A stretch of 64,000 bases of DNA from Adiantum capillus-veneris (GCA_014529385.2 CM043970.1:65774996-65838995), one strand, 5' to 3'. Shown: positions 50,819-63,536, counted from the stretch's first letter. The notes: generated by a model from the letters alone, not told the origin. Made by a program: numbers and translations.

Positions 50819-51245
50819 ATGCTTAAGGTTATAGGGATAGCCTAAAGCCTAATACTAGTCGGGTTAGTTATGCATTGTGCACGCATTCATGCATGCTGTT
50901 TGAGAAAAGATATTGTATTCATGATGCATCTATGAGTGACATTGATTGATGGTACTTGTTTGACTTGTCTTCTTGAGTGGAAGTATTTGGTTTGAGTTAT
51001 GGTAAAGTGATTGAAGTGTTCAACAAGTGTATTAAGAATTTTATTTGAATGCTTGTTTTTGTAATGACCTTTAAGGGGACTTCTAACGTCTCGTAAACTA
51101 GATCTTGTCTTTCAATGGGGTGTAAATGACTACCCATTTCTTAGAAAATTATGGTTAAATTGTTTTTCGCCTCTTGCCCACTCTTTTTGACTCATAATGC
51201 AAAAAGATTAATGTAATATATTGTTAATAAGATTTTGGATTTGAC

Positions 51246-52540
51246 ATGATGCAAAAATACATCATGCCTCCTAGAGAAAATGGAGTTCCTGCTAATGTCA
51301 ATGTCCCTATTGCACCTCAACCGACTATCATTGACCGTGATATTGATGCTATGCTTTGAAAGTTACAACCTGGGAACTTTAGCGAAGAAGGCAAAGATGT
51401 AGGCAAGGTTCTTGAGGAGTGGATTGAGCGCATGGATGATTACTTCGATTTAGCTTATTCATCCGCAGAGAACAAGGCTATCATTACTAAGTTTATACTA
51501 GAGAAAATAGCCAAGCGTTGGTGGAGAGACCATTGCACAGAAAACAATGTTGATCATAATGCTGAAACGATTATCTTAAGACCCAGCTTAAAAAGAACTA
51601 TCAGAACAAAGTTTATCATTCAGACTGTATGAATGAGTTTCTTGACTATACTCAAGGGACTAGAGATCTGGAATCATACTATCAACATTTTTTAACCCTT
51701 GTCAAGTATGCTCCAGCAGGGATGACTCAAGAGGACAAGGTAGCTCGATTCGTGTCACGACTTCATAATCCTTTGAAGACTAGACTTCAAAGCTTACGCC
51801 TTATAAATTTTTCAGATGTTCTTGATGCGGGTAAACCCCTGGGCGGTTATTAATAATACCTCAATATACATACTATATTTACACTACGTGCCTATTTAAA
51901 AAACCCCCACCCCCCTTCGTATGTATACATTTTGATCTTTTAATAATCCTCTCCGGTTAACTCACGTGATAGCATACACATTCTAAAAAGTGACCGCCCC
52001 AGGGGGTAAACCGATTGAACTTGAAATATCAAATAATAATAAAAGACCTCAACCAGAGGATGAGTCTAGATGTTCATATTCTCATACTCGAGAAGCCATA
52101 TTACGTAGGAAGGCAATAAGAGATCACCTTTGATTCAATTGTTTTGAGCCGAACCATGTCTCTCGGGATAATCCATTTAATGATCCAGAAACTTATGAAC
52201 TTGCAACACAAAATGATGCTAGAAGTACGGACACTAACAGGTACCTCAAAGATTCACACTCTTGACCTAATACAAACCAGAGACCACCACAAAACCAAGG
52301 GAATTTCAGACCTAGGAATCCAATCTTTACAAGAAATGGACAATTCAATAGACCGGCTTGTTCAGGAGGAAATCAACAGTCTCAAGGAGGAACCCAAGCC
52401 AGTAGAACTCAGAATGCTCGAGGTGGTGGAAATCCATCAATGTTCGTGTCCATGCAGCTACTACAAATGAAGAAGAAAATGAAGAACTTTCGGTACCATT
52501 CTCTCCAAGACAGGGTCATAATTGAGAAATAGGATAGTCG
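51246..52540 (+). pseudogene. Element T gag, broken and interrupted by a MITE
   Basis: Starts at ATG (MMQKYIMPPREN). A stop lies at about 51357. The capsid region follows (EWIERMDDYFDLAY at about 51418; RWWRDH at about 51515; a frameshift near 51590; then NEFLDYTQGTRDLESYYQHF and LTLVKYAP, characteristic of Ty3/gypsy Gag). The frame breaks at the MITE (51837-52004) and resumes beyond it. Past that point a degraded zinc-knuckle region (CFEPNHVSRDNP, about 52143) and a Gln/Asn/Gly-rich tail lead to about 52520. No protease follows. It is non-functional, and such Gags would package element RNA in virus-like particles. Confidence 0.85.
51837..52004. mobile_element. 168-bp MITE in element T gag
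   Basis: Terminal inverted repeats CCCTGGGCGGT and ACCGCCCCAGGG, flanked by direct repeats GGTAAAC at 51830-51836 and 52005-52011 (8 bp if GGGTAAAC is counted). The gag frame reads up to the left copy and resumes after the right one, which fits a simple insertion. The 7-8 bp target copy hints at a hAT- or Mutator-like transposase, but TIR limits are ambiguous by 1-2 bases. It has no coding capacity. Confidence 0.85.
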
Positions 52541-52618
52541 ATTTAGCATATATCTATAGAAGGTTTTAGACTTACTCATTTGGTTATCCATGTCGAGGTG
52601 AGGAGACCTCGAATTTTT

Positions 52619-52632
52619 TAAGTGTGGGAGGA
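52619..52632 (+). other. Polypurine tract of element T
   Basis: AAGTGTGGGAGGA stands directly before the TG of the 3' LTR. Confidence 0.8.
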
Positions 52633-55600
52633 TGTAAGATCCCCAATTTTAGGGTCTCTTCTAGAAAAAGGTAAAATAAATTCCAATATCTATTTCGTCA
52701 AATTTTGATTGATAGTATTGGAAAGTCATAATTATGTCGAGATGTTACGATGTGGCGTAGTGTAGCTACGGTTTCCATTAGTTGGTTAGATACTGTTTGG
52801 ATGGTCAAATTTAATGTAAAAATTGAATGGCAAGTGGGAGAGTTGACCACCATAAAGCAAAGGCTTGTGTTTAGGAAAGAAAGAGTCTTTTTAGAAAAGA
52901 GAGGGGGAACTTAGTTTAGGACTTTTTTCTTGGAAGCCAAGCTTCTTCTTAGAGTCTCTAAATCGCGCATTGTAATCCGTGTCAAAAAAAATTCCAAAAA
53001 AGTAATATTTTTTTAATAAAAAAAAGCTGCAAACGTATGCAAACTTGTCTCTCCTTGCTCACTCTATTCTTAGCTAGTGCTTTTGGCCTTGAGAGCATAT
53101 ATAAAGACCTCTCTTCTTTCACTTTGAGGGGATAGATACACTCTTAGACGAGGAAGCTCTCTTGCTTTGATGTTGAAATTACTTATCTATTGTACGGAGT
53201 GGTGCAAGCTATTCATCACCATTTCCATAAGCTCTTGTCTCTCGTGAAGAAGAAGAAGAAGAAGGATACTCTCTCTCTCTATTTGCTTATTATCTTCTCT
53301 CTCGTTTCACGATGTACGCGCTCTCCAGAAGTTTTCGTGGCGGATACCTCTACGTAGCTCTCATCACCGATCTCTTGTGGCAAAGAAAGAATCCTTTTGA
53401 CAACCCCAAATCGATTCTAAAGCACGGTGAGAAACCATAAACTCCATAGTCATCATCTCTCTCTCTCTCTATATCGTTTTTCTGCGTAGTCACCATCTCG
53501 GTGATTGTTTGTTTTTTGCATACGAGTGCATGTATTGATTAACCAAGTACATAAAAATTTGCCTCATAATTGTTTCATCATGTTTAACACGTTGATTTAT
53601 GCACATGATGCGTTTATGATCACGCACGTACATAAAAAGCGCTTCTTGTTCACGTCATAGAGGCGGTAGGAACACTATTTTGGTCATAAATCACAAACCA
53701 TTATGAATCAGCCCAAACCCTTTTTACCATAGATAAAACCACATCATTTAGAACATTTCCTCTCTTGTGTGTCATGTGAAAAACACGCACGAGCTAAGAG
53801 ATATGGTAAAAAAAACAGATTGCTAACTCACTACACAACCAAAATTTTTTACTCCAAGCTCCTTGGAGAACTACTATATAGATTCATTAGATGGGCAAAT
53901 CCACTTAATCAATTGAAAATATTGATGAAACTTGATGATAAATGAATTTAGGTCTCTATTATTTCTTTGGGAATGCGAGTTATTAATCACTCTATTATCA
54001 ATTTTACGCGTAGGAGTGCTATCAAAGGGGGATACCATATGACGTCGTGAGTTAACCGAGCTGTTTTGATATGTTTTATGGTTTGTTTTGGTGAGTTTAT
54101 TTCAATTATTAGATGGTCCTAAACTTACATGGGAGTATATGGTTAAACATTCCGAACCGCATAGGCAGATATAAATAAAGTGACTTCTTTTGGGGTTACC
54201 GTTTGTGTGTGAGTATCATATGGTCAAAGTGACATTGATGGAGTGATAGTATATATTATAGATATGAACTTGATGCATTGGATTGAGGTCAAGCACTTTC
54301 ATTTGCATGTTTTGCATGCTCCTAAAAATGTTAGAAAGTTGTTTTTGTACATGTGAGAAGTTATGGTTTATGGTTGACCTAAAGGTCGGAGCTGATTTGC
54401 ATCTTGTCTATGGTGTTGGAATGTTATCATCTGATGTATGGGAACTCATGGATTGAGGTGGATGCCTCATATGCATGGTTATGATTGCTATCCACCTCTC
54501 TAGGTCAAAACTAGCTTTGTGTGCTAGAGTGGTGAAGTGCAGATGTGATGCATCAACTTTGCATGGTTGGATGTTGTCAAAATTGGATTTTATATCATGA
54601 TTAGTCGCTGGGTTGGACTATTTTTATGCATGAATAAATCACATCTTAAGGGTCACAGTGCGTAGAATCTGATTGATTGTAGGGGATGTGTCACACTCCA
54701 AGTGTGGGAGTTGGTTCAGTGTGATTATGATTTATGGCAAAGGGCTGAGATTCCCTCATGGATTATGGTTGATATTTTATGGTGGAAGCCGGTGTGGCTT
54801 ATGGTTTTTTTTCTAGATTGGGTTATGCTGCCAAAATTTTTGCAGCCATGTTATGTTCTAAAGTGGTTATGCAGGATTGGTCGTGCCGCCTCACCAAGTA
54901 GGGTGGAGAGCTCACTCGTGTGATGTGATTGGATTATAATTTATGGCTGATGAATTTTTGGTTTGGATCATGAAGTGATTAAGATGGTTATGATAAATGT
55001 GTGTAAGGGTAGAGACCCTGTACAGTCTAACTGTTTGGAAAAGGATTATTTTTGCATCTGGGAAGTGCTATTGTGATTGGACGTATGTGTTATGTTTCTC
55101 ATGGAAGCGTCGCTACAAGACTAGGATCACCTACATCGTTAGCCTTAGAATAAAGGGTCACTGACCTGGGGCTTTGCTGGATTAGGGGTGTTGCCTAGGT
55201 CTTCTTCTTTTTGTTAGGCTCATCTACACGGTTAATGCGTCAGAGGTTGAATGACCTACACATCTACGCACCGGGGATCTTGCCTTGGCTTTGCCTAAAC
55301 ACCCGGTGCTGGCATCGAAGCGGCGGGGCGCCTAAACTGGTATGGTTGGTGTTGATACCCTACCACCTGCTGGTATTTAAGATCCTTTCAGAGCTCGGGT
55401 TCATGGAGGGAGGCAAAGAGGCCTCACCTATGTCTGGCTCAGGTAGGTTTGATGTGTTCTGAATCGCTTCTGGCGATGTGAAATTCACTCTTTCCATAGT
55501 AGAGCGGAAGTGGATGGGTGGACCGGGCGATCCCTACACAGGTAGGTTGGAGATGTTTTGGCTCGCTCCTGGTGAAGTGAAATTCTCTCTATACGTAGTA

Positions 55601-56088
55601 GAGCGGAAGTAGATGGGTGGACCGATCAATCCCTACACAGGGTCCGGTGCTCTGCTAGTTGTTTTGTCACAAACTATTTGATGTTATGGTATACCCAGAT
55701 TTTGTCATTGCACTAATACATGGTTTCTTGTTCCATTTAGATGGGCATTTAAAGATTCTTTGTTGTCATCTTCTCATGTCTCTATGCACTCTATTTCACC
55801 CTCCACTACACTCTCTCTCTCTCTCTCTCTCTTCCCGCAATGCGGGGTACACATATATTTCACCCTCCACTACACTCTCTCTCTCTCTTCCCTCCCTTCA
55901 GGGGTAGCACTAGTTGCTAAGTACCTCTACATGTAGTCCGGCTCATGGCCTAAACTCCATGCTTGGTCAGGCGCTGAGAACTCCTCCCCTATGCAAATGC
56001 TTCCGCAACTCTGATGTATATTGAAAATTGTTTAAAAGTGTAAAAGTGTAAATTTTGTGCATAGACCCCTGGGGAGGGGTATCTCTCA
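52633..56088 (+). repeat. Element T 3' LTR
   Basis: Same ends as the 5' LTR. It has a better TATA (GCATATATAAAGACC, about 53096) and a single copy of the 1 kb unit. CT tracts near 55810-55890 are expanded relative to the 5' LTR (50519-50530). Confidence 0.93.
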
Positions 56089-56413
56089 AAAGATCCGTCA
56101 ATTTTTTATTTTAAAAGATACATGGCTGTTGTACGTCTCCAACTCCACAACGTCTTCAAAGGCCCCTACCAAGTAGTGGGTCTCCCCCTGCGTGCAACCC
56201 TTGACATCTGTAATTTTCTTCTACTAGTCTTTCTTGAGCCTTGCAGGACACCACAAGCTCCGCTTCCTCCTGGTTTTCACCTTCCTCTTTCCTTTCCTTT
56301 TGTGATAGAGAATCTTTGGTAGATACCACCAATGAAACAATTTCAAAAATCGGGATGACATATTTTGCTTTAAAAAAAATGAAATCCAATTATTCCTTTG
56401 AATACTCCTAAAT

Positions 56414-56495
<82 letters not shown>

Positions 56496-57700
56496 TCATT
56501 GACAAGACAAATTTTTTATCTTGCTAAGTGAAGTTCCTAGGTGAAAATTTGTTTTTGAGGCCAAGTTATTAGGTAAAAGACCATCCACAATATTGTAGCA
56601 ATAAGGAAAATCTCTTTATTGGAGACAAATTTGTTGAAATTCTTATACCATTTAGCAAAATCTGAAGCTGGCTAAGCCAAGTTTCTAGATGCAATTCATG
56701 TGTAATATTCATTGTTCAGTAGAGATGAAGTGGTGTCAGAAATAGACACTCCATGGGGTTCAAGATTTAAACTATTTATTCCATGAGCAAAAAATGTGTA
56801 CCTTGTTAAGCCAAATTGTTAGGCAGCCATTTGAGTATAGCATGTGCTACTATTTATAGACAAAGTAGTCATAAAAAACATTGTTGAACAAATCCACGCT
56901 GGTGAAAAGTTTATGCTATGTGGTAAAATCCTCAAGCTTGTCATGCCATCTGAAGGGGTTCACCTAAAAGCAATCATGTATATCGTGTGCATTTAAAGGT
57001 TATTAACACTAGTCTTGTAATTGGATACTCAACTGTCCTAAGTCACTAAGTGTCATGTTTTCCTACCAAGTTCTCGCAGCTTATTCTTTATTTGTCAAGC
57101 TATAAAGAAGTTTTTTACAACTTGCTTTCTACCATAGGTTGATTATGAGGAAAAGAAAACACTAGATTTTTCTCCATATCAAAATACAAGCCCTGTGGAG
57201 AAAATTATGGTAAGATCTAAGTCATAAATCTCAATAGTTTTGGCCTTCCAAAGGTCCTCTCATGGAATTCGGGCTAGTCTAGTGCACTTTAACAATTACA
57301 AATGCCTTTATATGTTAAATTCAAGAAACTATGTTTTTTTTTTGGCTCCCTACTCAGTTAAATCTCATTGCTTGAACTCTATCTTGAATATTTTACTGTG
57401 TAAAAACTCTTGAAAATCTTGAGTCCTTGATAATAACATTGAAACCAAGGTTTTAGATGCCCCAATTGTGTCCATACCATGTACTTTGATACATTTAGTT
57501 GATGTACATGAAAAGTTTGATATTATTTGAGGTTGTGAATGCTTATGCCTCAAGAATTAAAATATCAAAGTTCTCTTGCACAATTTTTGAATATTTGAAA
57601 TGATCCAATAATTGCTACACACAAAATCCCTTCTACTTGCCACCTTGAGTCCTTAATGGAAAGGGGAAGCAACGTATCACTTTCTAAAACTCACAAATAC
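56089..57700. other. No gene recognised; contains (GA)n 56417-56493
   Basis: A/T-rich sequence after element T. The phrase GCTAAGCCAA(A/G)TT-TAG recurs at about 56523, 56672 and 56804, suggesting a faint tandem repeat of about 130-150 bp. No coding frame is recognised. The 5' LTR of element G2 would be expected in or near here, but I cannot see one. Confidence 0.5.
56417..56493. repeat. (GA)n microsatellite
   Basis: About 38 uninterrupted GA units. Confidence 0.97.
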
Positions 57701-58653
57701 ATCAGAGACATATTTTTCTTTGTATACAAAAATATGCTTGAAATGGCCATATTCTGATGAAAAAGACATCCTATGCGTAGGATGTCTAATGCAAGAAAAT
57801 GAAGCTAGACTTTGACTCTGAGCATAGTAAGGTGTTATATAGCCTAAGGCAAGCCTCCTAGTCAAGTTTGGTCCAATTTGGAGTTGATTAGACTGATCAA
57901 TACCAGCAACAGGCCGTCGGAACAGATCTCTGACTCATTGAACAACTAATAGGTGTCCAAACCAAAAAGTAAATGCAGATGTAGGCTCAGCACAACAAGG
58001 GGAAACAACAGTGCAAAAATCCAGGCAAAACACAGCACGAGACATCATACGCGTAGGATGTCTATTGGGGCATACTGCAAGGAAAATTTGACCTGGTATA
58101 GACAGTGAGATTCCATTTGGCTTAAGGGTTCCAGAACTTCTTTCAGAAGTGAATTTGGACCTTGTTTGCCCACTTGACGAAAGAAAGACTGAATTCAGAC
58201 TTTTTCGCATAAATTGACCAACATCTGAGGGTAGTATTGTTTCAGATTAGCAAACCTAATCCAGAACATCAGCAGTGTATAAAATACAGTAGTGGTTGAG
58301 ATTAAATCTCTAGTTATACCAATCATTACTAAGATAACCCCTAGCAGATAAATGCTTTGATTCAAATTGGCGAAATTAAAGCGCTTGTGTATAGGTATAT
58401 TCAACAACAAAGCAAGAAGTTGAGCAGAAACTGACCTTTGCCAGGTGAGTGGTTGGATTTGTGATAAATTGCATTGATAAGTTTGATGAATTTAAGATCA
58501 AGAAGATACATTGTTAGAGACCAGAAGGTGGCAGGTGACCAAGGTAGCTTAGTGTCCACCGAAGAGAGTGTAACTCAAGCAAGGCTAGATCCTCTAGCAC
58601 CGATTATTGAATAATGTAGTGATACTGACACTTCGTCAGACAAATCTTTCTTC
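57701..58653 (+). repeat. G2 leader with two copies of a CGCG-centred palindrome
   Basis: CATCCTACGCGTAGGATG-type palindromes with GA/TC added on the outside (22 bp) lie at 57765-57786 (CTATGCGTAG centre) and 58041-58062 (CATACGCGTAG). They are 276 bp apart. They occupy the same position relative to gag, and have the same spacing, as the unrelated palindromes of G1. No primer site or LTR is visible upstream, so the element is probably truncated or rearranged. Confidence 0.75.
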
Positions 58654-61563
58654 ATGATGGGTAGTCAACAGCCAGAAGGTTTCACCTATGATGGACCTAT
58701 GCGAGGAGGAAGCACCTCCAAAAATCCTTTGAGTGATTCCAAGCTCACGGTGATCTTCTTGGAGGGAACAAACTCGAGAGGAGCCCTAGTCTATTCTGAC
58801 TATCGAGGCTGCAAGTGTATTTGTATCGAAGAGAGGCCAGCTCAAAGATTGGAGATAATCCGAGTGTATGATGATGGAGATAGATTCCGAGACGAAAAGG
58901 GGAACCACTATTTAATAGTTAGTAATCCTGAAGATTACAACAGATATGGAGATAACGTGGCGAAAGGGAAAATGATTTCAGAAACTCAAGAACCGCCACC
59001 AAACATTGATCGGCCTGGAGCTATTTTTATGTATGATAAGAAAACAACCACGGTTCCAACTTATAACGAAAACGTGGGAATCTACAAGCATGAGAGTGAG
59101 GGTATAGTCTCTTACTTTCGCAGCAAAGAACCATACATAAACGAATTAAGCAAAGACAAGGTTCTTTACTTATTCTCTTATGAAACTGCTACAGGGAAGG
59201 GCATAGTTTTTGTTGATAGATACGGGCGAGAATACCAACGTATTCTCCCAGAGGAAGTAGAGAGAGCAACAGGTCTAGGAGCATCAGCATATGCCCTTGA
59301 GGAAGTGCCAAGAGCCGCCTACACCCCAAGCAAGTCAACGAATCCTTTTTCAGATGAGTATGACGCTACCTCACATTCCACCCGACAGCAAGCATTCAAC
59401 AACCAAGACCAACCAGCAAACCAGCCATCATTGTAGGCATGGCTTCAACAGAGTGCAACAATGGAATCAGACCGAAACCGAGATGGTTATCAAGCCTTTG
59501 GAGGGCTCAGGGATTTGCAAGAACCACCACTCTATTCAAGGTATCAGGCAGAGAGTAATCCAAAGACACAGGGGTCAACAGAGCCTGGAGGACCACCCAT
59601 GGAACGAGTTCGAAGAGAAGAACCACCTCCAACAAGAACTGTTAGAAATTATGGCTTAAGAGCACCATTGGGAGAGGAACCAGCCTATTACAGAAGGCCT
59701 GAGGAGTTATATCAACTAGGACGGGGAGATTCAATGATGAGGTTTGTAGACCATCAAAGGATTAGACCTTCTCAAGTACAAAAATGGGTAAACAAGAAAT
59801 ACACAGGAAGCAAAGACCCAAGAGATCATGTAGCAACCTTTGTGCGTGTAATTAGGGCCGAAGAGGTGTTAGATTTTCCTACCCAATTTGCAGTGTTTGA
59901 ACTAACCCTAGAGGATGATGCTGCCACTTGGTTTGACTCTGTAGAGTGTAGAGACTTTGAGTCGATGGAGAAAGTGTTTGATGAGTTTATCGAGGAATTC
60001 TCTCGAAGGGAAATCGCTCATAATACCGTCTCACAGATCCATAAATTCAAACAGAAAGATGGAGAATCTGTACGAAAGGCAGCCCTAAGACTAAAAAGAT
60101 ATGTTAAGTTCTGTCCTGTTGAAGAACTGCCAAATCAGTCCAGAATTATGCTGATATTCATCCAAGGACTAAGGAATGCAGATCTCCAGAAAGACTTACA
60201 TATGAAGAGGAGCACGACGTTGAATGAGTTGACCAAGGAGGCTCTGTACCTTGTGGACAATTGTGCGGTCTACAAAGAGGGGGAGTTCAAGGACCTTGAT
60301 GACGATTCGTCTTCACAATAAAGTGGAAGCAAGTCTTCTAAGACAACACCAAAAGGAGAAGTAGCGATAAATCAGGAGCAGCTTGTAGATGAAGTGCTAA
60401 AAAAGATCAACTTGTACACCAAACCCCAGGCTAAACAGCCCAAGTGGTGTGCTATTGAACAAAAATGGACAAACCATGGGACCGAAGAATGTTATTATAA
60501 CAAGGGATATGTGAGAGAGAGACCTTACGCTCCCCAAGCCCCAGTAGCTTCCCCTCAAGTTCCATCGATGCCTAGATATCAAGCAGGCAACTTACAAGGA
60601 CCTGTAGGTGTAGAAAGACCACAACCGGTGTTGGGGAAACAACCACCCCTACCAGGATTACGACCAGTTGGTATGAGATACACACCAACAGTAATTGAAT
60701 CAGAGAAGAAGGCTTTGGTGCCTATGCATGCATATTATGAAGATCCAAATGGATATGCGGCAAACCCTGTCTATTATACACCGAAAGAACACTCGACACC
60801 AGAACCATGGAGCATGATAGGAAATCAAGGACCACCAACTGCTACACAGGCAGCAAGAGAAGGAAGATATAGCCTAGATGAACGAACACTGATGTTCATA
60901 GCCAATGGAGGCATGGGCGGACAGAGGCATGCTTACCAACAAAGAGGAGCTCAAGGAGCACCTCAACAACCCAAGGGACCCTGTTACAAGTGTGGAGGAG
61001 ACCATTGGCTGAGAGACTGTCCTCATGATGAAATCATTAGAGTCAATGCATATTGCCCAGAATGTGGAATTACTCATTTAATTCCCGATTGCCCTAAAAA
61101 CCCGAGCAAAGGAGCAAAAACCACCTTGAATATGTTAGAAACTGTACCTTCCAGTGGAGGATCAGAAAATGAAACAATCATACCTATTCAGGCGGTAACA
61201 CGGGCCCAAGCTCAAAGAAGGACGAATGAACCCATAGTTGAGGAACCAAAAACCGATGCCCAAAGTTCAGAAACAAAAAATCAGAGAAGCACTTGGAAAG
61301 CTAGAAAGACGCGTAGTAAAGTCAGGAAGGAACGTGAGAAAACAGCCCTATCCGAGGAGTTGAAACATACAAAGGACATATTGGAGCGGTTAGAGGATCT
61401 AGCTAGCTTAAGGTCACACACCACAACAGCCATAGCACCCAAGGAAAGAGCAGAGCCCAAGAGTGCGGGGTCAGGAGGATCTGTATTGGCAGACAAGGTA
61501 AATGAGTAGTTGGATGCGCTTCTAAAAGCTTATGAAGCTCGACTTAAAAAGAACCAAACCTAG
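58654..61563 (+). pseudogene. G2 gag with two zinc knuckles, broken by stops
   Basis: One frame runs from MMGSQQPEGFTYDG to about 61690, with stops at 59434-59436, 60319-60321, 61507-61509 and 61561-61563. An N-terminal region of two related segments (ending NHYLIVSNPED, and GIVFVDRYGREYQRI at about 59204) precedes the Gag capsid region (VQKWVNKKYTGSKDPRDHVA at about 59776 to ALYLVDNC at about 60241). Two knuckles follow (CYKCGGDHWLRDC at about 60982; CPECGITHLIPDC at about 61051; both CX2CX3HX4C), then a Lys/Glu-rich linker. It is homologous to G1 gag throughout. At 61561 G1 has Gln, consistent with a C-to-T change. Confidence 0.88.
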
Positions 61564-61687
61564 GAGCAAAGGTGGATGACTTATCCATATGCAGAAATAG
61601 AAAAACAGAGGTTGGATATGTGTAAAAAGATGATTGAGACGGCTCAATCATTGATGGAAGACCGGCTGGGTAAACCTGCAAATTGGC

Positions 61688-63500
61688 ATGAGGCACCAGC
61701 TCCAACCAACTTTAGAAAAACATGTGGAAACAAAGGAAAGACTCACTAATGCCTATGAGTACAGAGGAGAGCCTATCATAGTGCTAAATACCACCGATGG
61801 GGCAAGTGACGGGTTCCACCCTAAAATATTGGCAGAAATGGATAAGGACTGTAACGGTCTAGATGATCCGTGGAAGAAAATCCGTGAGGCCAACGAGGCT
61901 AATAGGATGAGTAACCACACGAATAGCACGAAAAAAGAAAAGAATATGATCTTACCTCCTATTAGAATTTGAGGCAAGGTCTCAAATGAACTTTGAGATA
62001 CATTCACAAGGGGGAGACCAAGGATCTATTAGTTCAGGGCACAACCAACCAGACTCATTGAGAACCTTACCCTCTTACCTAGGAGAGTATGAAGCTAAGT
62101 TGGAAGTGGGAGCAATCCCATCTCAAAGACTTTCTTCTAACAAGGTAATGGATTCGCAGGGATTGATTGAGTTGTTATCCACTCCTGTGGCATGCACAAT
62201 CACGTTAGCAGAACTCCTAAGGTTAAGGCCAAATATGTGGACCACAGTAGGAAAACGCCTAGAAAAATTTGGAGTAAAAGACCCCACCTTGAAGCTACAA
62301 GAAGGGATCACAGAGTTGGATAGTCCTCAACTAAACACTAGACCAATACCATTGAATAAGGTTGGAGAATATTGTGAGGGAGAAGACGGAAACACGACGC
62401 TACCGGTAGAATTCCAAGGAGTGGTTTCTAAGGCTATTCTTGACAGTGGAGCGGGAGTTGCTATCTCCACCAAGGAAATCTAGAAAAAATGGGGAAAACC
62501 AACTTTGAGGGCTACCAGAATGAAACTGCAATTGGCAGATGGGTTCATGGAGAAGCCTCTAGGACTTTTAGAAAAAGTGATTGTCACTTCGTGCGGAATC
62601 GAGTATGAGCATACATTTGCAATAGTGGATTTCGACAAAAAGAACAATTATGAGATAATCTTGGGACGACCATTCATGCGACAATTGAAGATGGTCCAAG
62701 ATTGGGGTTATGACCACATATACCTCAGACATGGCGAGACAACAACTAAAATACACCTGAAAGACCATAGTTACAAAGATGTGAACCAAACACCGGTGGA
62801 AGAGTTTGATTCGGCTACAGTAGCAGGATCAGAACTACCAGCATGGTTAGGGAAACCAAAAGATCTATGGATGTGCGGAGCTTCACATTGTGGAAGCTTA
62901 AGAAGAGAGGACTACGTCTTAGAAAGAGAAATTGAGGACAAGGAGTATATTCCGGAACCTTTCCCTGAAGATGCCTTGGAATCTCTAGAATGGGAACACA
63001 TACTAGCAACATTGGATGTCTGTACCATTACCGGCAGTCCAACAACAAAATTTTGCAATAAGGATGGCTATGATGTGCTACCCTATTACATGGTAAGCGT
63101 TATACCAGAAAAAGAGACGGTAGAACCACCAGAACAAGAAGAGATTTACAACTCCTCTGAACATTTGGAAGTAAATGATGATGCAGATAATGAGTGTTCA
63201 GACACCTCAAGTGAGCGCGGAAATGAAACCGAGAATATCAAGTTTTATGATTTTGCTAATCAACACCCTAAACGCCAAAAACTCTATAGGAGGAAACGGG
63301 CAGGAAACAAAGCGAGAGAGAACCTGATGCCAAGGATAAAAGGTAAAACTCACTATTTAATGCTTGTAAAAGCAGAGGATTGTGTAAAAGATCAAATATC
63401 AAGAAGATTCTCAAAAAATCGAATAAAAAGAACGCGAGAGGAAATAAAACAGGTACGAAAAGCTAAAACCGAAACAAAATCACAAAAATCTCAAGAATAA
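61688..63500 (+). pseudogene. G2 linker and retropepsin, broken
   Basis: A frameshift near 61685 opens 61688-61972. A second frame runs from 61986 to 63500 with a stop at 62481-62483. The protease starts after NKVGEYCEGEDGNTT (about 62356). It shows AILDSGAGVAIS (Asp codon 62442), CGIEYEHTFAIVDF and ILGRPFMRQLKM (about 62661), nearly the same as G1. The stop lies in the STKEI stretch just after the DSG motif. The Glu/Lys-rich segment to 63500 is a linker toward RT. In G1 the frame past the protease instead leads to a second protease-like region and a repetitive tail. Confidence 0.87.
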
Positions 63501-63536
63501 AAAAAAGAAACAACCAAAGACCAACAGTGGACCAAA

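Larger units (their letters stand above)
46458..56088 (+). mobile_element. LTR retrotransposon T (long LTRs, gag only)
   Basis: Complete at both ends, with LTRs starting TGTAAGATCCCCAATTTT and ending TATCTCTCA. The target duplication is AAAGA at 46453-46457 and 56089-56093. The LTRs are very long (4345 and 3456 bp), while the internal part is only 1830 bp. It holds a tRNA-iMet-type primer site, a broken gag and a polypurine tract. No protease, RT or integrase is present, so the element depended on another for mobility (terminal-repeat-with-gag type). The Gag and primer suggest a chromovirus-related Ty3/gypsy origin. Confidence 0.95.

Noticed and set aside
57365-58410. Small - strand frames in the G2 leader
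   Set aside because: Short, unrelated to known families, and located in the non-coding leader.
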